Source: Nitrospira sp. (GTDB lineage Bacteria; Nitrospirota; Nitrospiria; Nitrospirales; Nitrospiraceae). Taken from it: a DNA stretch of 50,234 bases. Below the pieces are notes generated by a model. It saw only the letters and a program-made list of their open reading frames with translations. It was not told the origin of the DNA and searched no databases. The stretch's first letter is position 1, and each line of letters opens with the position of its first letter. The position numbers and the translations under genes were made by a program. The stretch lies in assembly GCA_021323395.1 (NCBI GenBank), contig JAJONL010000006.1:1-50234 (forward strand). The letters are read 5' to 3'. Below, one piece after another: positions 46,268 to 50,234 of this stretch.

Positions 46268-47187
46268 TGCATACACTCCTTGGAACACCGCTCCGCAACG
46301 CGCAACTTTGCGCTCCGCGACCGCGGGTTTCGGTTACGCTCGTTATCCGAAGCCGTGACAGGCTTTTTCGTCAGTAGTCTCAATGAGGCGCCGGGGCCGT
46401 TCGCCATCGCCCGAAACGTATTCTTAACGATCCTGTCTTCCAGGGAGTGAAAAGAAACGGCACAGACCCGCCCCCCGGGAACTAGAATATCGACGGCATC
46501 CCGAAGAGCCGGCTCCAGTACATCCAACTCGCGGTTGACTGCAATCCGCAATGCCTGAAAAGTTCTGGTGGCGCAATGAATCCGTCCATGCCGGTACGAA
46601 GCCGGCACGGCGCGCTCGACCACAGCCGCTAATTTCCAGGTGGTCTCGATCGCACCCAGCATTCTTGTCTGCACAATCGCTCGCGCAATCCTCCGTGAGT
46701 ATCGCTCCTCACCAAAATGGTAGATCAGGTCAGCCAACTCAGTTTCCGGCAGATCACGAACGAGGTCCGCCGCAGTGCGGCCCTCGCTCTGATCCATGCG
46801 CATATCCAAGGGACCGTCTTCGCGAAAACTAAATCCACGCTCGGCCCGATCGAGCTGGGGAGATGAGACGCCAAGATCGAAGATCACGCCGTCCACCCGC
46901 CGCACTCCACTCTCGGCGACATGCGCCTTGAGGTCTCGAAAGTTTCCATGCCTCAAACGCACACGAGCGCTGTCGCCTCCAAGGCGCGTTTGCGACTCCC
47001 TGAGTGCCGCTGCATCGCGATCGATTCCCACGAGGATGCCGTCTGGAGAGATATGATCGAGAATGTGAGAAGCCAGCCCCGCATATCCGAGAGTGCAGTC
47101 CACGTAAACTCCACCGGGTTTGCACTGCAGCCAGAATAGGATTTCTTCGACTAAAACCGCCTCATGGGAATCGCGAGTAGAATTCAT
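46264..47187 (-). CDS. rsmH: 16S rRNA (cytosine-1402-N4) methyltransferase
   Basis: RsmH methylates C1402 in the ribosomal decoding centre using S-adenosylmethionine. The protein has 307 residues from ATG 47187. FDLGVSSPQLD, RGFSFREDGPLDMRMD, FQALRIAVNREL and CAVSFHSLEDRIVK are conserved. Motif I reads DCTLGYAGLASHIL, where most homologues have Gly-x-Gly-Gly-His-Ser. It is the first gene of the dcw cluster here; the usual leading gene mraZ is absent. Confidence 0.95.
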   Translation of the reverse strand: MNSTRDSHEAVLVEEILFWLQCKPGGVYVDCTLGYAGLASHILDHISPDGILVGIDRDAAALRESQTRLGGDSARVRLRHGNFRDLKAHVAESGVRRVDGVIFDLGVSSPQLDRAERGFSFREDGPLDMRMDQSEGRTAADLVRDLPETELADLIYHFGEERYSRRIARAIVQTRMLGAIETTWKLAAVVERAVPASYRHGRIHCATRTFQALRIAVNRELDVLEPALRDAVDILVPGGRVCAVSFHSLEDRIVKNTFRAMANGPGASLRLLTKKPVTASDNERNRNPRSRSAKLRVAERCSKECMQ

Positions 47188-47190
47188 TTC

Positions 47191-47214
47191 ACCACTTCCA
47201 CCCACTTCACCCCA
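47191..47214 (-). promoter_or_regulatory. Candidate MraZ operator: three 10-bp-spaced TGGG-type repeats
   Basis: On the minus strand, TGGG (47214-47211), TGGG (47204-47201) and TGGT (47194-47191) occur exactly 10 bases apart. They lie between the predicted rsmH transcription start and the ATG. MraZ of Escherichia coli binds TGGGN repeats separated by 5 bases, which is the same period, in the same position of the dcw operon. Confidence 0.6.
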
Positions 47215-47226
47215 TTAATGGGCTGG

Positions 47227-47254
47227 AGTATACACCCAACCAAATGACTGTCAA
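47227..47254 (-). promoter_or_regulatory. Strong sigma-70 promoter for the dcw operon
   Basis: TTGACA (47249-47254) and TATACT (47227-47232) are 16 bases apart on the minus strand, with transcription expected near 47220. Directly upstream, AAAATTTG occurs twice with a 12-base period (47267-47274 and 47255-47262), an A/T-rich pattern like an UP element. Confidence 0.75.
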
Positions 47255-47331
47255 CAAATTTTGCCGCAAATTTTCATGTATTTTGTCTTGGTCTTCCCTC
47301 ATGATTTCACGACCACGAGCATGGATGAAAG

Positions 47332-47394
47332 TTATCCACATTTGTGGATAACTCTGTGGGAAACTAACCCACCTATGATTAAAATTGTGCGTAA
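47332..47394. promoter_or_regulatory. DnaA-box cluster with a perfect inverted pair
   Basis: TTATCCACA (47332-47340) and TGTGGATAA (47343-47351) are two perfect consensus DnaA boxes in opposite orientation, forming a 22-base palindrome. Weaker boxes lie at 47355-47363 (TGTGGGAAA) and 47386-47394 (TGTGCGTAA), each with two mismatches. The cluster is about 80 bases upstream of the rsmH promoter. Confidence 0.65.
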
Positions 47395-47723
47395 AAGTTC
47401 AGCCCCCAAAATGAGTGGTTTTTTGACGCCAACCCAGTCGTCCACGGCTAGCCTCTCACTCGCTAAACCAAATCGGAAAAAACATATCAACGGAACTGAA
47501 ATCAGGTGTGTCAAGCAACTAACCCTTGGAGCAGAACAGCCCCTATAAGCTTCAGCCCCCTAGGAAATCCATCTTTATTCAGACGCCCAGAAGCCCCTCG
47601 GTTTCGACCCCTTCAATATCGATCCATGGAGCCGAAACCATAGAAGACTGCGCACCTGGTGAACCACCACAAATTCCTGTTTGATTGACACACTTGCACC
47701 CTGAGCGCATCATCCAATCAACG
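47395..47723. other. Rest of the divergent intergenic region
   Basis: Between the DnaA boxes and the exported-protein gene I see no gene, tRNA or clear promoter for the plus strand. The stretch has short A-runs and T-runs and is somewhat A/T-richer than the flanking genes. Confidence 0.5.
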
Positions 47724-48818
47724 ATGCGCCTGCCGTTCACTCAGCATCATCTCAGCGCGAAAGCAACCCTGCTGGGCAGTCTGCTGGTCATGACGCCGGC
47801 TTCCCCTATTGGGGCGGGTGAGTTCAGAACGGACAATCCGCTCAACCAGCCTGCCAAAATCTATTGGTGCCCGAATCGCCAGGCGGACAAGCAAATCACG
47901 GCCACCCCCGACGCTGGCTGCACAGCGCTGTACGACGCGGACCGTGATGGGAAGAAACCCGAGACGGTCGGTCAGTCCAGCCACGATGAAACCACGCCCA
48001 GGGAACCGTTAAAAATTATCGAGATTCAGAATGAAGCCGCGAAATTTACGCGCGAGTACCGAGCATTTCTCGACTGCTGCGCCGGCGACTTCGACTCGCT
48101 CGAACAGATCGACGAGCTTCTCGACAAATCCAATCACCTCCTCATGTCAGTGCAACAAAAGGGCATCTACAATAGCGCGGGATTCGGCGTGGGAAGCGGG
48201 GCCGGTGGACTGGGCGGGGGACCGGGCCAATCGCCCAAACTCGGCACCTTCGCGCGGCAATGGACGCTCAGTGAGATTGTGGGTGCTGTGGCGACGGCCC
48301 GCGATAGCCTGACGAAAATCAAGTCTCGAGTGAAGGCCCTCGGCGATCGGTTTGAGAAACTCGACGCCCTGGACTATGAGCAGCGTGCTAGGGAGGAACG
48401 CCGCATCGAGGAAGAACGAGAAACCATCACTCGCGATCTGCGAGCCAAGAGACCGCCCGCATCAGCTCCGACAGGCATGGACATTCAAGACACGACGATT
48501 CCGACGAGAATCGGCGGAGAGATTGAAAACACGAATCTGAATCGCTCCCTCAATCCGAGCTTCGGCGCTGATATAGGCGCGACCGTCTCTCCCTACAGCA
48601 ACGTCAATGAGTCGTTGCGTCCTCGGCGGGGAGAGGACCTCAAGGACAGCAATTTGCCGGATCGAGTGGGTCCCCATACACAAGACACCACCTTGCCGAA
48701 TGCATTCGGATTCGAGATCAACGACTCCCAGAATGCCGACAACTCATCATCCGTGCAGATGCGGGGCGTCGGGCCCTCGATCGGTGACTCATCCCTCAAT
48801 AACCAATCTCGCCGATAG
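47724..48818 (+). CDS. Exported protein with repetitive C-terminus, unknown function
   Basis: The protein has 364 residues from ATG 47724, which begins a signal peptide (LSAKATLLGSLLVMTPASPIGAG). The mature part has a Cys-containing N-terminal region (YWCPNRQ, GCTALYDADRDGK) and a helical middle (about 105-250) with a glycine-rich loop (GVGSGAGGLGGGPG). It ends in about 110 residues of degenerate repeats of the form I-x-D-T-x-[IL]-P-x-R-x-G (DIQDTTIPTRIG, DLKDSNLPDRVG, HTQDTTLPNAFG, EINDSQN). No ribosome binding site is evident; a TTG at 47685 would add 13 residues. No known family is recognised. It is divergent from the dcw operon. Confidence 0.75.
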   Translation: MRLPFTQHHLSAKATLLGSLLVMTPASPIGAGEFRTDNPLNQPAKIYWCPNRQADKQITATPDAGCTALYDADRDGKKPETVGQSSHDETTPREPLKIIEIQNEAAKFTREYRAFLDCCAGDFDSLEQIDELLDKSNHLLMSVQQKGIYNSAGFGVGSGAGGLGGGPGQSPKLGTFARQWTLSEIVGAVATARDSLTKIKSRVKALGDRFEKLDALDYEQRAREERRIEEERETITRDLRAKRPPASAPTGMDIQDTTIPTRIGGEIENTNLNRSLNPSFGADIGATVSPYSNVNESLRPRRGEDLKDSNLPDRVGPHTQDTTLPNAFGFEINDSQNADNSSSVQMRGVGPSIGDSSLNNQSRR

Positions 48819-48842
48819 CCCTGCCTATCGATTCAGCGAATT

Positions 48843-49862
48843 CTATTCCTTTGGGAAAACTGACGGAAGCGCTTCCCAATGGGCGCCGCCGTCCCCGCTT
48901 CGGTACAGCCCGCTCCCATTGGTGCCGGCGTAGAACAATCTCGGATCGACTCGGCTCTGCGCGAGTGATCGAATATTAGTGGTCGACAGGCCGTCATTCA
49001 GCCCGACCCATGTCTGCCCGCCATCCTCGCTTCGATGGATTCCATCCCTGGCCGCCACATACAGCACACCCGCGCGTGCGCGATCGAGCACCATCGCCAC
49101 GATCATCTGATCGGGCAACGCCTCCGCGACTCTCGTCCATGAAGCTGCGCCATCCGTAGTTTTGAACAGGCCGGCGAGCGTGGCGGCATAGACTGTCCCC
49201 GCCGCGAACGGATCGACCTGCACGGATGTGACACTCAACGCGCGTGATGTCTTCACCATATCCGTCGGCACGAGACCATTATTCACTTGCACCCAATGCG
49301 CGCCTTGATTGGTCGACTTGTATACACCGCCGCTCGTGCCGGCATACAATACCGACGACCGACTGGGATCCAAGCCCAACGTCACGACCATCAACACTTC
49401 CTTCATCCCCTCCATTCGCTTGATCCAACGCTCGCCGGCAGTCTTCGATTCGAAGACTCCCATGGTCGTCGCCAAAAAAAGATGCTGGGCATCAGCCGGG
49501 TCAAAGACAAACTGGTTCACCACAGAGGAGATGGTGGCATCGTCCAAGCCCACGCGTAGAGAGGTCCAACGCTGGCCGCCATCATAACTCTTATACACAG
49601 CATCTCCCTTCGTGCCGGCATAGATCGTGGCTGGATAGGCCGGGTCAATCGCCATCGCGATCACACGCGAATAACTCATTCCCTTCGACAGATTGCTCCA
49701 GGTCTTCCCGCCGTCCCGCGTTTTGTAGATGTAGTCGTTGGTGGCGATGTAGATGATGTCGGGATTGGTCGGATGCAACTCAATAACGACGATCGGATCG
49801 CTGCCTGTGCATCCGCCGAGGGATAGCGCGAAAAACAAAAGACAGATGAGAAGTTTGGCCAT
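48843..49862 (-). CDS. Asp-box beta-propeller lipoprotein
   Basis: The 339-residue protein has a lipoprotein signal peptide ending in the lipobox LGGC (Cys18). Seven regularly spaced Asp-box/BNR motifs of the S/T-x-D-x-G-x-x-W type follow: TRDGGKTW, SYDGGQRW, SKTAGERW, STNQGAHW, TTDGAASW, SEDGGQTW and SGDGGAHW. They imply a seven-bladed propeller related to sialidase, VPS10 and Ycf48 folds. It should be anchored in the outer or inner membrane facing the periplasm. The ligand is unknown; similar proteins act in assembly or binding rather than catalysis. It converges with the gene at 47724. Confidence 0.85.
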   Translation of the reverse strand: MAKLLICLLFFALSLGGCTGSDPIVVIELHPTNPDIIYIATNDYIYKTRDGGKTWSNLSKGMSYSRVIAMAIDPAYPATIYAGTKGDAVYKSYDGGQRWTSLRVGLDDATISSVVNQFVFDPADAQHLFLATTMGVFESKTAGERWIKRMEGMKEVLMVVTLGLDPSRSSVLYAGTSGGVYKSTNQGAHWVQVNNGLVPTDMVKTSRALSVTSVQVDPFAAGTVYAATLAGLFKTTDGAASWTRVAEALPDQMIVAMVLDRARAGVLYVAARDGIHRSEDGGQTWVGLNDGLSTTNIRSLAQSRVDPRLFYAGTNGSGLYRSGDGGAHWEALPSVFPKE

Positions 49863-49884
49863 GCTGGAGTTGGCGGATATTTTA

Positions 49885-50007
49885 TGGGATGGTCAAACAG
49901 GTCGCCCAGCAAGGCCGCAGCGAGAGAAGAGGCGAGGCGTACTGCGCTTGTACGTCGAGCCTCTGATCGACGCGAGAACGAAGCTGGAAGCCTGTTTCAC
50001 CATCCCA
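49885..50007. repeat. Nested inverted-repeat element in an intergenic gap
   Basis: The outer arms (49885-49901 and 49991-50007) pair over 17 bases with one central C/C mismatch. Inside, CCAGC (49906-49910) can pair with GCTGG (49983-49987). A hairpin of 14-base arms (49929-49942 and 49950-49963) has 11 Watson-Crick pairs plus a GU and a 7-base loop. The element fills nearly the whole gap between yajQ and the propeller gene. It resembles a REP/MITE-like unit or a structured RNA; no second copy was seen in the window. Confidence 0.65.
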
Positions 50008-50009
50008 TG

Positions 50010-50234
50010 CTAGCGGTAATTGGTGAATTGCAAATCAATCCCAAAATCCTTCCCCTTCAGAAAGGCAATGGCCGACTGCAAATCATCCTTGCTCTTGCTG
50101 ATTACCCGCACCTGTTCGCCTTGGATCTGCGCCTGCACTTTTAGTTTGGACTCTTTCACGGCCTTGGTGATTTCCTTGGCCTTCTCCGTGGAGATGCCGC
50201 TCTGTATTTTAATGACCTGTCGGACCGTGGCGCC
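50010..50234 (-). CDS. yajQ: YajQ family nucleotide/cyclic-di-GMP-binding protein, C-terminal part
   Basis: The 74 residues before the stop match the end of YajQ (UPF0234/DUF520): [46 protein letters not shown] and the terminal DLQFTNYR. The N-terminal half lies outside the window. Family members bind nucleotides, and some bind cyclic di-GMP and influence transcription; whether this one does is not shown by the visible part. Confidence 0.92.
   Translation of the reverse strand, partial: GATVRQVIKIQSGISTEKAKEITKAVKESKLKVQAQIQGEQVRVISKSKDDLQSAIAFLKGKDFGIDLQFTNYR

Noticed and set aside
47255-47400. Calling this region the chromosomal origin
   Set aside because: Two perfect and two weak DnaA boxes and A/T-rich DNA are suggestive, but there is no dnaA, dnaN, gyrB or parAB gene nearby and strand skew could not be assessed. 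It is kept as a regulatory cluster.

Overview
The window is a dense chromosomal segment in which nearly all genes are housekeeping genes. The protein sequences, the moderately high GC content and the gene order look like a Nitrospira-type bacterium (phylum Nitrospirota). That assignment comes from overall resemblance, not from a search. The DNPR motif in MurE points to meso-diaminopimelate peptidoglycan. Almost everything from 3.5 kb to the right end is on the minus strand. No rRNA, tRNA, CRISPR array or intact insertion sequence was seen.

Left edge (1-3.4 kb, plus strand): the end of an Hpt phosphotransfer protein, coupled to a receiver-histidine kinase whose ATPase domain is cut short. An A/T-richer stretch follows, then a polysaccharide deacetylase of the type found with exosortase (XrtA) loci, then a small exported protein. 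3.5-10.3 kb (minus): fatty-acid and phospholipid precursor operon plsX-fabH-fabD-fabG-acpP-fabF-rnc, ending in an exported cyclophilin. 10.5-12.5 kb (minus): rpsF-ssb-rpsR followed by yceD and rpmF, with a good promoter and a structured leader ahead of rpsF.

12.9-15.3 kb: a small membrane protein, a convincing indoleamine 2,3-dioxygenase, and a divergent exported protein. 15.3-19.4 kb (minus): ispE, prs, rplY, pth, with strong promoters ahead of prs and an intrinsic terminator far downstream of pth. 19.4-24.6 kb (minus): pilR, pilS, pilC (type IV pilus regulation and assembly) and pgsA. A small plus-strand gene with a near-consensus promoter follows.

25-47.2 kb (minus): a continuous cell wall and division series. 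In transcription order it runs rsmH, ftsL, ftsI, murE, murF, mraY, murD, ftsW, murG, murC, murB, ddl, ftsQ, ftsA, ftsZ, then pgeF, yggS, proC, yggT, divIVA and a serine hydrolase. This is a complete dcw cluster except that mraZ is missing from its usual place. The promoter region ahead of rsmH still carries three 10-bp-spaced TGGG-type repeats that look like an MraZ operator. Further upstream is a palindrome of two perfect DnaA boxes with weaker boxes beside it. This control region is the most interesting part of the window.

Right edge (47.7-50.2 kb): an exported protein with a repetitive C-terminus (plus), a seven-Asp-box propeller lipoprotein (minus), a nested inverted-repeat element filling an intergenic gap, and the C-terminal part of yajQ. 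Apart from the regulatory observations, the dioxygenase, the truncated kinase and the duplicated FtsZ tail motif, the window looks ordinary. I did not find a clear new multi-gene system.
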